From: Chrysomallon squamiferum
Lineage: Eukaryota; Mollusca; Gastropoda; Neomphalida; Peltospiridae
Length of the DNA stretch: 64,000 bases
NCBI GenBank assembly: GCA_012295275.1
Contig: CM022665.1
Coordinates: 30,434,957 to 30,498,956, forward strand
Reading direction: 5' to 3'
Shown here: positions 28,697-39,481 of the stretch, one piece after another
How the letters are laid out: each line of letters opens with the position of its first letter
Numbering within the stretch: the first letter of the stretch is position 1
Notes under the pieces: generated by a model
The model's input: only the letters and a program-made list of their open reading frames with translations
What the model was told of the DNA's origin: nothing
Database searches by the model: none
Made by a program: the position numbers and the translations under genes

Positions 28697-30809
28697 AAAA
28701 CATTTTAAAAATGTAAAGTATGTAGAATATATTAAAACAGTTTCTCTCAAAAGGTACAGTTTAAGATTAGAATCAGCTTTAATGTTCATGAAGCTGGGTA
28801 TTTAAGAATTGTAAAAGTCTGGGGTTCAGAGTTCAGCAGACATATTGCATACATTCTTTAACTGATCCACATGAAATCTGCAGACCAAACAAATCACTCC
28901 ATCTCAGAATATCTGTTTGGTCACATGTTTCTTCAAAAGACAGCCAAAGTAATTAAACACAAGCTTAGACAGACATGACTTAAAGAATGCACATAAGCAA
29001 GATTTGTTTTGAAGTGTCTAAAAATACTCATTTTGAACACCATCTAACTACCATAGAACTATTTTCTACAGAACTCTAAACCATTATAACTTTGCAAGAT
29101 TTGTTGCAATATTTTAGTCTGAAAAGAACCTTTAAAGAAAATGGAAAGAGTTTTGTTAATGCATGTAATGGATAAATGTGAGGACAAATTTAATTATCTG
29201 TGTACATATGTTATGCAAAGGAAACTGTTGAAGACACAGATTTGATTATCACAAGTACATGATGTCTGTGATATTAAATCAGCTCCAAGCAGCCAGGATT
29301 TTAAAGTACACAATTTACATCATTTGATAATTTACAGTAGTATGCTTTAGCTCAATACCCATATACCAGTACACAAAGGTTAGCAGATCACCAATAGGTT
29401 CTCCATCTCAGTATGTCCATTGGACCATCTCTTGCTCTACCTACTACCTAATTACTGATTAACCAAAGTCATAGTATGTGTTTTCCTGTTTACTAGTATG
29501 TCATTTGTTGTTTATCAAACTAACAGCAAATGCAGCAGTAGCACATTTACCCCTCCTGTCATAAACTTTTCTCTTTTTTTTTTTCTTTCTTAAAGTATTT
29601 CTAACACTAAGAGTTGTTCATATTAAATATGTCTGAGGTGAATTAAATACTGATTTATTCATTTACAATTTGAGAACAAACCAATAGGCAAATAAAAAAT
29701 TTTTATTCAAATTAACAGTAAATACGAAATGTTATTAGTAACAGAAAAATTATAAAGTTATGCTTTTAAATATGTAGATATTTGACTGAAAAATATACTT
29801 AATTCCATGAGTGCATTTAATTACCAAGAAATAACTGACAGAAAACCACCAACTAATTAACCAGAACCAGTAATATTCAACTCTTATACATAAAGTACAT
29901 ACTTGTGAGAATTAGGTCTTAAATAATATAATATTCTCAAGAATTATTTCTGAGATAATATTTTACAGAATCTGATCTGTAATGATTAATTCTGAACTAG
30001 ATGGAATGGCCTGATTTTGCCATTTATTTGTCTATTACATGACAGGACAGGAGTATGAGGCAGAAAGTTACTGCTGTGTGGCAGCCAATTAATTGTCCCT
30101 GCCCACCAATGCTGAACTTGTTGTGATGTGCTAACAGAAATCTCTCTAATAAATTACAGCAGTGCTCAGAAAATGGTAAGTATAGCCATGGACAATCTAG
30201 ATATCAAAAATAATCAATAAGAAAATAACAAATATCGGACAAATATTCAACCCTGTATCTCTACCCATGGAATACAGAGATATATTTAATATGTAATAAA
30301 TTATATATAACTGAATCTTTACATCAAAAGTAATCGTAACAAAATAATTAATTTGGTTATTAAATAAGGTAATTCTAATAACATAAGCAGCACTTTTTCT
30401 GCATTTGGCCAATATAATTCAATATTTCTAAATATTATGGAAGCCAAATAATGTTTCTTTTTCTTGCCTTTTTATTTTTTTATTTTTTTTACCAAGTTTA
30501 TTAGTTTATAAGCACAACTAGTTAAAAATATTTTTTGTTGCTATAGAAACAAAATCCATCAAACATATGATGTGTCTTCTTTGATCCTTTTTTTCCTTCA
30601 ATAACAATGGAACTAATATTATTATATGAAAGAATACTAAATAATAATAACACTAATACTGAAATATCTTATTATTAGTATTATTATCTGTTGATAATTA
30701 AAATATTAGAATAGAAATAAATAAATAATGTTAAAGTCTGCTTGCTATAGTATTCATAATGTTACCTAACATGACATTAAGAATTACTTTTAAACTGTAT
30801 TACAGATTG

Positions 30810-30841
<32 letters not shown>

Positions 30842-33800
30842 GCAAACATATAAGTAAATATACACATTTATAAATATGCATGCATTATCATATATATTTA
30901 CACATAAACACACAAGCATATACAAGATGTCCTGTAAGTTTCCATACATATAGTCTATCTCAAGCAATGTATCACCAACACCATTACAAGCATAACTCCA
31001 GCTGTGGTTGAACGTGTTCTTCAGCGGTGGAGGACACACACTGAAATGTGTTTTCAACATAATGGCAGTCATGTACAGCATATTATATAAATAAAAATGG
31101 TTTTTCATATAAAAACATTTATTTTTCCTATGTATGGAATTTTATGGGACACCCTGTACATACAAAAACACATAAATATAACCATATATAAATATACACT
31201 CACTAAACAACCCCACATGTACAGTGCCATCTATATACTTCCATTATCTTTCTTAATTAACCTTTAAATTATATGTTTGGGGTAAAAAAATCAGGAAAGA
31301 TGTAAATATTGTTTTTTAATCGCATGGCAACTCTCTAAGTAGCAAAAAAAACAACCACCAATAAACATTATAACAATGGATTAAAACATATGTGTAAAAT
31401 GTAAAAAAATAATAAAAAACTTTTCTAACAGAAAATAAGTAATGAAATTTATCAAATGTTTATCAATATGAGTACAGCAATTGCATTTAAGATTTTTTAT
31501 TGCACCATCATATTTTATTGTACAATGTAATAAAATAGACACATTTGTAAACAATACCAGAATGGTTTTAGTTTTTTTCTTCTATATATATTCAAGAACA
31601 CACACACACAAACAGATACACATACACTAACTCAAACTCACTCACACATATTTATACATGTATGAATACACATAACAACATACATGCACACATTTAGAGA
31701 AAAATGTATTTATACATGTATTCATACATGCACACATACACATACAAACATAGTCATCCTTAAACATGCACAGAGACACACTACTGTTTTCTTATTCCTG
31801 ATCAATATTTTGTCATGTAGGTACAGACAGACTAATGGAAGAAGAGACCTCACATTAGTGTTTTGCACTGGAGTTTAATCAAGTTTGTAAATGAGAAGAT
31901 TCATGTAAAAGAATATCACATACAAACTAAGAAAATCAATATGCTACATGCATTGATAAATTTTCTTTCTATACTCATAAAATAAAAACCTACTGTTAAA
32001 TTCATGAATGTTTTTTTTTTTGTCTTCCATTTTCAGACTGACATGTGACTATTTGGACAAAAAAGTAAAATTGTGCCATGAATCCTAGAGAGATTTGGTT
32101 TTTATTCAGTGAAGTTTAATTTCCAGTGCGCATTAATTACTCATGTGACATCAGCACAAACTCTGTCTTTGACAGTCTGTGCGGATGTGTTGTTAAAGCA
32201 TTAAAATCAACACATTCTATTACAACAACTATATATTCTGCTTACCTTTAATGTGTATGTTTTGCTCTTTTCCTTTTTTTCTTTTTTTTTATTATATGTA
32301 TGTCTAAGTGTGCGCTTATAATTTTTTGGTGCCCATGTTTGATATTAAGTACACACACACAAATATGTTGGGTATTGTATTTCAATGTAAGCTGGTGGGA
32401 TGTCAATGTGCGTTTTAGTGTCAGTATAACTAAACATTATTATACACTTACCCTGCCTTCACTTTTCCAGTAGATGAAAAACCCATATTCATCAACTTTG
32501 ACCAAGCAGTCTGGATCAAGTGTGGAACACTCCTGAAATTTAAAATTCTTAAATTATTATAAATATTGGCATTAATTATATACACACACTTTGTAATGTG
32601 TATAGAAGCATAAATGTGTGTATGTATATTTGTTACACAAACACACACATAGAGCAAATTCTACATATATCAATATTCCTGTAAATGTAGCCTAGGGAAA
32701 ATATCCACCAAAAGAAGTACATAAATATTTGTATAAATATTTTCAATAAAAATTATAACACACAAATTAGATCTCACAATTTTTTAATTGCATCAATTTA
32801 TTACATTACTGTAAAATAAATTTGCAAAACTTTAATAGCATATGTTTATATATTTTTACTTACACTCAACATAGACACAAAGACAGGCACACAAAATGAT
32901 TCATAATCATATTTAATTCATACCACTAAATTTTGCTTATCTGAAAGCATACAGTTAATACAAAATAGAACAGAAAAAAAAAAATGGAAAAAAGATAATA
33001 AAAAAATAATATTATATTCAAATTGTTTCCTCAAAGTACAGTGCACCTAAACAAAACCTATAATGAATGAACTGGATACATCTGCAGAATTGATATTTCC
33101 ATCAACAGTAATTAGGCACACATAATTTATTGCTGTTGATTGTTGGGATTTACTTTTTTCTTCAATACTTTTTCCATTTTGGATGTACATACACATTAAT
33201 ACAAATAGATTTTATAAATAAAATGTTTTCTTATATACTTATTTTTTTTATTTTTTATTTCTTATAATTATACTCTGACTGTCTTGCTCTCGGGTTTGTT
33301 TTTGTTTCTCTCTATATAGCTATCTACCTATTAATTTGTCTTTTGTTCTCTCATATACCCATTAAAAAACACACAAAAATACAAATTTACATGTCAACAA
33401 ATTGTAAAATCTATGAAATAGTGAAATATTATTCACAAATTCACACTTTCAAAAACTTAATCCATTACTCTTTATTAAACATAATGCCCCATAATATATT
33501 TTCATTCAGTATAGTATTTTGTTACTTGTTTGGTGCTGTGAACTTGAAAACTAATAAATTAATTCCAACGTAACTCAGTCACGTTTCAACAACTTTCAGG
33601 TGTTAAATGATAAACATGAATACATGCTGTGTAGCCTCATTTATTTTAATGTATATATGTGATAAATAAACAACATGTAATACACCAGTGTAATTTCATT
33701 ACGAGGTAAAATAAATGTACTTGTATTACAAAACCGATTTAATATATGTTCTGTGTGTGTGTGCCTGTATTGTCTAATTAAAATATATACAAATATTTTC

Positions 33801-35048
33801 ACACATATGTATATAATTATACATACCCATCAAAATAAGTATATATGTACATATTCACACACATATATACACTCACACACACACACATATACAAATAAAA
33901 CATATGCCTGCATACAAAAAACCTAATTTTACACAACCACCGAAAGATAAACCAGTACCAACAACAACAAAATAATGTATTGTGTCTGATTATCAGTTTA
34001 ATGTGAAAAAGAGAAGTGAGAAACATGATCTATTTGCTTCAGCAAAAATACTGATCTATAATTTTCTCCAGCCCAGCAGAATTCAATTTAGCTATACTAA
34101 GTATGAATGCACAGGATTTCTCATCTCCTACTTTATCTAAATGTACCAGTTACAGAGGAGTTCAATCTAGCCATTAACCAACTGATGTGCTACTGTATTA
34201 CATCCTGTACTCTTTGATGGCACTACACTGTATATTTTACTCTTGTGGTACTTTATATATATTATTACATAGATAATACACTGCATTAAATTGATAGTTC
34301 ACTTGAATGTATATACATTGCTGTTGTGGCACACTATATCTTTATACTGACAGAACATTTTGTGTATATGTATGTAACTATATATATTATATATATTATA
34401 TCAATTAGCATATCATTTTGCTGGGTATATTTTTATTATGTTGCTAACAAAGCAATTGCAATTTCTTTCTTTTTATAAAATAGAAAATGTAATTACATTT
34501 AATTTCATCTTTGCTCTGTATATAAATATAGGCTGGATTCAGGCTTTTGCATGTCAGACAAAATGATGGACAGATAAAAATATATTTTGTACCAATTTAA
34601 ATACAATTTTTCCATCTATTTATCAAGTTACATTTTGCTTCTTAAACAAATTATCATATACCATAAACAAACATGTGCTTTGAAACCAGTAAAATATAAA
34701 TGTTTATTTTCTATATGTCAGTTTAAAAAATTATGTATATTAAACAGTAATATTATATAAACAATAACACAAATAATATAACTTATAATAATAAATAATG
34801 AAAATAAATAACATAACAAGTAAATAATGAAAAATATATATTATAATAAACAAATTAATTAAACTATTTAGTTATAATTAACTAAATAATTTAATTAACA
34901 AGTAATCGAATCAGTTAGTAATTAAAATAAGAGGAGACAATAAAAATCACACATATGACTTTACCTCATCCCAACAGTCAAAGGTTTCTCCATTTTTCAG
35001 TGCCTCTGGCACGTCTAACTGCCAATTGAAGTCAAATGGCTTGGCCAT
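2568..35048 (-). CDS. PLCB4: Phospholipase C beta, PLCB4/NorpA type (N-terminal 510 residues, 16 coding exons; 3' part off the left edge)
   Basis: Phosphoinositide-specific phospholipase C of the beta class. It cleaves PIP2 to IP3 and diacylglycerol at the plasma membrane downstream of Gq; the PLCB4/NorpA branch serves phototransduction in many animals. Sixteen coding exons join in phase with GT-AG introns. The protein opens with MAKPFDFNW, as vertebrate PLCB4 opens with a near-identical motif, which decides the start. A PH domain spans about residues 1-145, an EF-hand lobe about 150-300 and the X domain about 313-463. Catalytic and calcium residues are all visible: H328 and N329 (SSHNTY), E358 and D360 (VELDCW), H375 (IITHGKAM) and E409 (SFENH). 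The acidic X-Y linker starts near residue 472. Y, C2 and C-terminal coiled-coil exons are not in the window. The match to PLCB4 is by recognition of conserved motifs, not by database search; subclass assignment is less certain than the family. Confidence 0.95.
2931..3021 (-). CDS. PLCB coding exon 15 (residues 442-472, end of X domain)
   Basis: It encodes [20 protein letters not shown] and [10 protein letters not shown]. The [14 protein letters not shown] element closes the X barrel half in all PLC beta enzymes. Donor GTAAGA. A 23-base T run lies about 30 bases before the acceptor. Confidence 0.95.
3510..3594 (-). CDS. PLCB coding exon 14 (residues 413-441, X domain)
   Basis: It encodes [20 protein letters not shown] and LKRPLENVP, matching [20 protein letters not shown] of PLCB4. 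Acceptor TAG, donor GTGAGT, phase 0. Confidence 0.95.
3965..4044 (-). CDS. PLCB coding exon 13 (residues 387-413, X domain)
   Basis: It encodes [20 protein letters not shown] and SFENHC. Glu409 in SFENH is the conserved calcium ligand. Cys402 replaces the Tyr usual in SEYPVILS. Donor GTTAGT. Confidence 0.95.
4380..4473 (-). CDS. PLCB coding exon 12 (residues 355-386, X domain)
   Basis: It encodes [20 protein letters not shown] and [11 protein letters not shown]. Glu358 and Asp360 are calcium ligands and His375 is the second catalytic histidine. Donor GTGAGC, phase 0. Confidence 0.97.
4768..4978 (-). CDS. PLCB coding exon 11 (residues 285-355, start of X domain)
   Basis: The largest PLCB coding exon here. 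It includes [20 protein letters not shown], then [20 protein letters not shown] and [12 protein letters not shown]. His328 is the first catalytic histidine and Asn329 a calcium ligand. Donor GTTTGT, two bases into Arg355. Confidence 0.97.
5850..5882. repeat. ATA trinucleotide array
   Basis: Near-perfect (AAT)n in a PLCB intron; a GAT run lies at 5757-5777. Confidence 0.9.
5998..6106 (-). CDS. PLCB coding exon 10 (residues 249-285)
   Basis: It encodes [20 protein letters not shown] and [16 protein letters not shown], with the [13 protein letters not shown] core unchanged from vertebrate PLCB4. Donor GTACAG, one base into Glu285. Confidence 0.95.
6215..6271. repeat. TG dinucleotide array
   Basis: (TG)n with two GAGTGA interruptions near its start, in a PLCB intron. 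Confidence 0.95.
6662..6716 (-). CDS. PLCB coding exon 9 (residues 230-248, EF-hand lobe)
   Basis: It completes Leu230 and encodes [18 protein letters not shown], aligned with DKTDYLTVDQLVSFLNE of PLCB4. Donor GTATGA. Confidence 0.92.
7100..7200 (-). CDS. PLCB coding exon 8 (residues 197-230, EF-hand lobe)
   Basis: It encodes [20 protein letters not shown] and [13 protein letters not shown], matching the PLC beta EF-hand motif [12 protein letters not shown]. Phase 0 in, two bases of Leu230 out; donor GTAAGT. Confidence 0.95.
7759..7843 (-). CDS. PLCB coding exon 7 (residues 168-196, EF-hand lobe)
   Basis: It encodes [20 protein letters not shown] and KELSLPCGK, as in PLCB4 ([13 protein letters not shown]). 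Donor GTAAAT. A 35-base T homopolymer (minus strand) lies about 10 bases upstream of the acceptor. Confidence 0.93.
7854..7888. repeat. 35-bp A homopolymer
   Basis: Read on the gene strand it is a T run about 10 bases upstream of the exon 7 acceptor. Confidence 0.95.
8138..8195. repeat. ATT trinucleotide array
   Basis: About 18 uninterrupted TTA units in a PLCB intron. Confidence 0.95.
8319..8372 (-). CDS. PLCB coding exon 6 (residues 150-168)
   Basis: Completes His150 and encodes [17 protein letters not shown], the PH to EF-hand junction. Donor GTGAGA; the exon ends two bases into Ser168. Confidence 0.93.
8933..9012 (-). CDS. PLCB coding exon 5 (residues 124-150, end of PH domain)
   Basis: It encodes [19 protein letters not shown] and PMTQLKK, then two bases of the His150 codon. 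Acceptor TAG; donor GTAGGC, which is weak at +5/+6. Reading through the donor gives an immediate TAG stop, and splicing to exon 6 restores the family motif KKHWMKL, so the donor is well supported. Confidence 0.92.
9521..9658 (-). CDS. PLCB coding exon 4 (residues 78-123, PH domain)
   Basis: A 46-codon exon, phase 0, acceptor TTGCAG and donor GTATGT. It contains DPKLLPELE and [15 protein letters not shown], closely matching the PLCB4 segment DPKILAALE and VCSGTDLVNISFTYM. A large palindrome lies about 90 bp beyond the acceptor. Confidence 0.95.
9751..9888. repeat. Nested inverted repeats (palindrome)
   Basis: Arms 9751-9770 and 9778-9797 are a perfect 20-bp inverted repeat with a 7-base loop. 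A second pair, 9794-9819 and 9864-9888, shares the AGTAACCTTTTT...TTCAGATATATA sequence in opposite orientation with one base missing. Confidence 0.9.
13549..13607. repeat. CA dinucleotide array
   Basis: About 29 uninterrupted CA units. It creates spurious His/Thr and Cys/Val open frames on both strands. Confidence 0.97.
14676..15095. repeat. Dispersed repeat, long copy
   Basis: Shares ordered blocks with 26588-26785: ATCTTTTAAxATCTAAACCAGCA at the start, TAAAGAAGTA in the middle, then GGTCAGTG and a TATAGTGA.TG.AGGAT end. It has about 200 bp more internal sequence than the other copy. Confidence 0.6.
15844..15879. repeat. CA dinucleotide array
   Basis: About 18 CA units in the 18-kb intron. 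Confidence 0.95.
17190..17760. repeat. Purine-rich tract
   Basis: About 570 bp of plus-strand GAAA/GGAAA-type sequence with few pyrimidines. Overlapping minus-strand frames rich in Phe and Ser result from it. Confidence 0.8.
20205..20251. repeat. TG dinucleotide array
   Basis: About 23 TG units in the 18-kb intron. Confidence 0.95.
26588..26785. repeat. Dispersed repeat, short copy
   Basis: Colinear with 14676-15095 but lacking the internal ~200 bp. No coding sequence or terminal inverted repeats are seen, so the class is unknown. Confidence 0.6.
27749..27814 (-). CDS. PLCB coding exon 3 (residues 56-77, PH domain)
   Basis: A 22-codon exon, phase 0 on both sides, donor GTAAGT. It encodes [20 protein letters not shown] plus IS, matching the PLCB4 [14 protein letters not shown] region. 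The following intron is 18 kb. Confidence 0.93.
28653..28694. repeat. Compound GTAA/ATAA tetranucleotide array
   Basis: GTAA units change to ATAA units along the array, as at 50145-50199. Confidence 0.9.
30811..30838. repeat. CA dinucleotide array
   Basis: Fourteen CA units, about 85 bp from the transposon remnant. Confidence 0.95.
30923..31156 (+). mobile_element. Deleted Tc1/mariner-type (IS630-like) transposon remnant
   Basis: A 234-bp element flanked by TA on both sides (30921-30922, 31157-31158). Its ends form 28-bp imperfect inverted repeats (30923-30950, 31129-31156; 22 of 28 identical by eye), reading CAGGGTGTCCCATAAAATTC on the better-kept end. Between them the plus strand encodes a fragment, [20 protein letters not shown] then [11 protein letters not shown] and a stop, which resembles the C-terminal tail of DDE transposases of this superfamily. 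The catalytic part is missing, so it cannot be autonomous. Confidence 0.75.
32452..32532 (-). CDS. PLCB coding exon 2 (residues 29-55, PH domain)
   Basis: A 27-codon exon in phase 0 on both sides, with acceptor CAG at 32533-32535 and donor GTAAGT. It includes [16 protein letters not shown], the first PH-domain strands of PLC beta. Confidence 0.95.
32533..34964 (-). other. 2.4-kb PLCB intron between exons 1 and 2
   Basis: AT-rich, with scattered short CA and TA tracts. Nothing coding is recognised on either strand. Confidence 0.75.
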
Positions 35049-35088
35049 TGAGCAGCTGCTCACAGTGATGGCAACACAGCCAGAATTT
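34965..35088 (-). CDS. PLCB coding exon 1 (residues 1-28) with 40 nt of 5' UTR
   Basis: The acceptor TTGCAG ends at 35089. UTR occupies 35049-35088 and the ATG is 35046-35048. It encodes [20 protein letters not shown] and eight more residues, ending in phase 0 at a GTAAAG donor. The N-terminus of PLCB4-type enzymes is strongly conserved here. The context before the ATG (TCA) is weak, with G at +4. Confidence 0.93.
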
Positions 35089-38000
35089 CTGCAACACAAT
35101 AATTAGAAAACATTATTGATATTCAACAAGTTTTTATCTCATGCGTCAGTCGCCTTCAAAAGTTTATCTCTCAGATCAGGAAAGCTGTGCGATTAGCAAG
35201 CAATTCTCCAGATCAATTGAAGATTATACAGTGTCAAATTTTTTTTTTTTAAATCACATTTTGTTTGTATAAAATATTTAGAAAAGAAATCAATGTTATA
35301 TTAATGTGGAGTCATGTATATGTTGCAAATTTCTTCTTTTTTTAATGGAAAAAAACAACAAACAAAAAAGTTCTAAAATTACAGTGTAATAAATGTTTTT
35401 CTGTTTGTAATAAATGAATGTAAAATTATAAAGATAATAAAAAAAACTAATATTGTAAATATATATCAATTATAATATAGTTTACCAATTTACCAGAAAA
35501 ACAAACAGCTTTATTTTAAAAACAGAACAATATTACATTCATTAAGCGATAGAGTTATAACATAAAATTTCCTTTTAAAAAACAATGACATACAGTGCTC
35601 AATTTCCTATTTTTAGTGGATGACATAGGTTTTTTCTCTTTGAAATGAATTTGAAAATTAGATCACAATGGTGATGTCATTTGAAACTCTTGATCTGCTC
35701 TTTCAGTTTGTACATACTGATAATCTAGATGTAAAGTTTGTCACAGCTTCTATTATTTTATTTTTATTTATATATTTTTTTAGTATTATTATTTCAGATG
35801 ACTTCCAGTTTTATACTCGCTTGCATATTTTTTTATTAATCAGGTGAAAAACAGTAACTATCAAAACTTAACTATTTAGCCTGAAAATTTAAAAAGCAAT
35901 AACTTTTGTGAGTATGGCCCAAGGCAAGGTCAGTTAAAGCCAATAAAATTTGTTTGTTTTCTTTTTACTTTTTTTCTTTTCACTATCTGTAATTTCCTGA
36001 TATTTGATCTTAGTATTTAACAGGCCAATAATCATGCACAACAATAATTAACAGACATTATTAAGTCTTTCTTGCTATAAACCATAAGATTAAAACAAAT
36101 AGAAAACAACTATATAACAGAATATTAACTGTTTATCAGTAGACAGAGCCTATAAAATCTATGCAAGGATCTGATATATTTTGGTGTCCTTGAACCAGCA
36201 AGTTTCACCTCATAAAAGCTTTTCTTTTAAGCACTGAATACCGAGAAATGATATACACACTGTATTGTATATTCCAAACTGTAAGTGTTTGACAGAGTTA
36301 AAAGAATGAGGTATATAAATACCTGTATAAAATGGGTCAAAGATTAATACAATATTTTACTTCATATAGGGAAAGACAATAAACAATATTCTTCATCATA
36401 CATTAAAAAAACAAAACTGCAAAGCTAACAATGTGGTACAGTTCTCTTTTAAATGTAAGTGGACCGTGGTGTGGAACCAACATGAGTAAAGTATGAGGAA
36501 GAGTTATTTTATACCTAAATTTCTATCTTCAAAAAAAGAAAAAAAAAAGAGAAAATAAAAGGAAAAAGAAAGAAGGAAAAACAAATTCAAATAAATAAAA
36601 GAATGAAATGTTTGTTAAACATCTTAATATATTTTATTATTAATGGCTGTTTAGTGTCATCTATTATTTTCAGTATATGAGATAAAAAAGCTGGAGCCAT
36701 TCAGTGGGCTTCTTAGAATTATCAGTTAAGGTGTATTTTTTGTTGTGTTTTTACCTAACACCACAGACACTGATAAACCATTTGCTGAATGCTAAATAGC
36801 CCAGTGTGCACTGGAATGGGTTAATCATGCAAATTCAAACAACTCAACTAATGTATGTTTGTTTCCTGTAAGATTTTTATTATTATTATTATTATTATTC
36901 TTTTTTGTCATAAATACTGGAACTTCAATGAAATCAAATAAAATATCACTTGGTTCAGCATCTGATTTGAATAATGTGTAAGTTGTTAGTAATTTTTGTA
37001 AACAATAACAGTTTGTCTATACTGGATAAAAACAGTAAGAAGGATCATAATACCATTTTGCTTTTATAAGAAACTGTGCTTCATAAACCAGCTGATAAAT
37101 ATGAAACATTATAATTGTAAAATTAATGTGTGTAAATGATATTTTAACATATACTGAAATTTTATATAATCTGATTCACAGCAGACTGAAATCTGACCAC
37201 ATCTATACCTATGACTTATGTAAATATGTCATTATTTTATTAACAAAAATTAACAAGTGACATAATTTATTGTTACATTTAATACTTTTTGTGGATTCTA
37301 TGATAATTTCAACCAATTGTTACATCCCTGAGTAACAAAAAACTAAGATTTCAATGAAATATGTTTAGCTTGATTTTTTAAGAAACTAATTTACTACCTT
37401 TTATTCATAAAATTGTAAAAGTACACTGCATTATAACATTAAAACTAAATACTTAGAAAAAAGTAAAACATTATAAAATAAAAGCATTATTGTTCCATGT
37501 TCAAAGATGTAATATGTTTTCCTGTTTGTGAAAGGGAACTTCTGTCAGATCCCTCGCTTTTAATCAGTAAGACTATCCTAAAAAACAGTAAAAGCAGGTT
37601 TTTTCTCTGTAGTTGTTGTTGTTGTTATTAAACAAAACTGTCTGTGTGGGTGTGATACAAACATAATATGAAAATATGTTGAACTGCCATTAAGCATTTA
37701 TTCAACACAGTATTACAATATTATCTGTGATTTATATTTATACTTATTTATCAACAATCCATCAAGAATAAGGCTTTATTATTATTTGTCATGAACTACT
37801 TGTGTTGTTTATAAAATCTCACAGATGACAGGACTGCAAAAACTAGTTTCTCTTTATTGTCAAGTAATACAATTTGCCTTTGAACAAGTTACAGTCAAAC
37901 TAAATGTTTTAATAAGGTGTACTTTTTAAAAATAAAAATGATAATCATAATAATAATATTTTATTGCTTTAGATATCTACTGTCTTGTCTATGCTAAGCT

Positions 38001-39481
38001 GACAGGGTTGAGATGATTAAATTAAAAGAATGTCAGCTGTCAGATACAGCATTATAAATAAGTGGCATCAGCAAGGAATATGATTACAGATGTTTCATAT
38101 TAGTTATACATAACAATTCATGCTTATTCCATTTCACAGTAATTTTATATTAGTTTAGCAATTTAATATCACATTTTAGCCAGTTCTTAAAAGCATTCTT
38201 AGTAATTTCATTTCACCATTCTTAATCTTTTCATATCTTAATCATAGTCATTTCTGTACACTTCACAGACATGTAACAGTTCAGTCATTTCATACATATC
38301 ATTCCTATTTTTTAGCCATTTCATATTATCATCATTTCTTAATAGTATTTTCATGTCAACATTTATCACAAATAATAATCATTTCATTTTACTATTCATT
38401 TTAAATAATTTTAGATTTAAAGCCCAGTCATATTTATAATTAGAAGCCATTTAATATTTATAACTAATTAAAGTCATATTGACATTTATAGTCATTTGAT
38501 TTTACCATTGTTAATAATTTCATGTAGATACCATTCATAATTATTACCTTTTACTATTTACAGTCATTTTACATTACTGTTTGTAGATATTTCACATTAA
38601 CTAAGTATTTTGTCATTACCATTCAAGTCAATTCATATTTATAATTACCATTCTTAGTCATTTATTATTTTTAATATCCTCATCATATATCATATTTAGC
38701 AAAAAATTTAATAACAAATTTTAATAATGTGAATTATATATTTACATTTTAGAAAAAAGAAAAATTGAAATAAATCACTATGAAATAACCATTCAGAACA
38801 GAATTAAAAAAATATAGCCTATATTTTCCAAAGAAAACATATCTATATATTTACATGAACATGACATTTAGAGATTCCATTAAGAATTTACTGATTCTTA
38901 CTATATTGTATATTTTAATGCCTAATAATGGTTAATGATTTAATTTCCATTAAATTATTTTAAATCATCCTTTCTTTAATACTTTATACCATGACAGGCA
39001 GTTTTAAATCAAAAGGAATAAATAAATTTTTGTAATTATATCTTACAACTAAAATCTCGTAATAACATATTCTAATTGATAAATAATCAAAAATGTATCT
39101 AATTCTAGTTTTAATACCATTAAAATAAGAATTGCTTAAAAGTATTAATTAATCTCTCTTAACAGAGCAACCAATGCATAAATTCAAAAGTAGTCATAAT
39201 TTACTTATGATACTGTTTCTTAACTGAAGAGCCAAAAGGAAAGAAAATAATAAAATTGATGTAGAATGTTAATGCAGACAATAAAATTTAATTACAAAAA
39301 CAACAAACAAAACAAAACATAACAGCATGATTTATATATTGCACTGTACATTAAAAAATGTTCAGTTTTGCACAATGTACAGTCTGTTTTTGTTTACAGT
39401 ATATCCTGATGCGGCGTTTCTACATTTTAGACAAATTAAATTTATTTCTCCTACAAATATTAATGTCACAAATACACTTAC
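35089..39481 (-). other. 4.4-kb intron in the PLCB 5' UTR
   Basis: Between the probable non-coding first exon and coding exon 1. Contents are AT-rich DNA, an ATT run near 36878-36898 and a degenerate tandem array at about 38140-38700. No coding sequence is recognised. Confidence 0.6.
38140..38700. repeat. Degenerate tandem array with AGTCATTTCATATTACCATT core
   Basis: Variants of AGTCATTT followed by CATATTA/ACCATTCATAAT recur every ~20-45 bp over about 560 bp in the 5' UTR intron of PLCB. Copies are diverged. Confidence 0.7.

Larger units (their letters stand above)
27815..32451 (-). other. 4.6-kb PLCB intron between exons 2 and 3
   Basis: Non-coding, AT-rich. It holds a compound GTAA/ATAA microsatellite at 28653-28694, a CA array at 30811-30838 and a transposon remnant at 30923-31156. 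No exon or nested gene is recognised. Confidence 0.75.
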
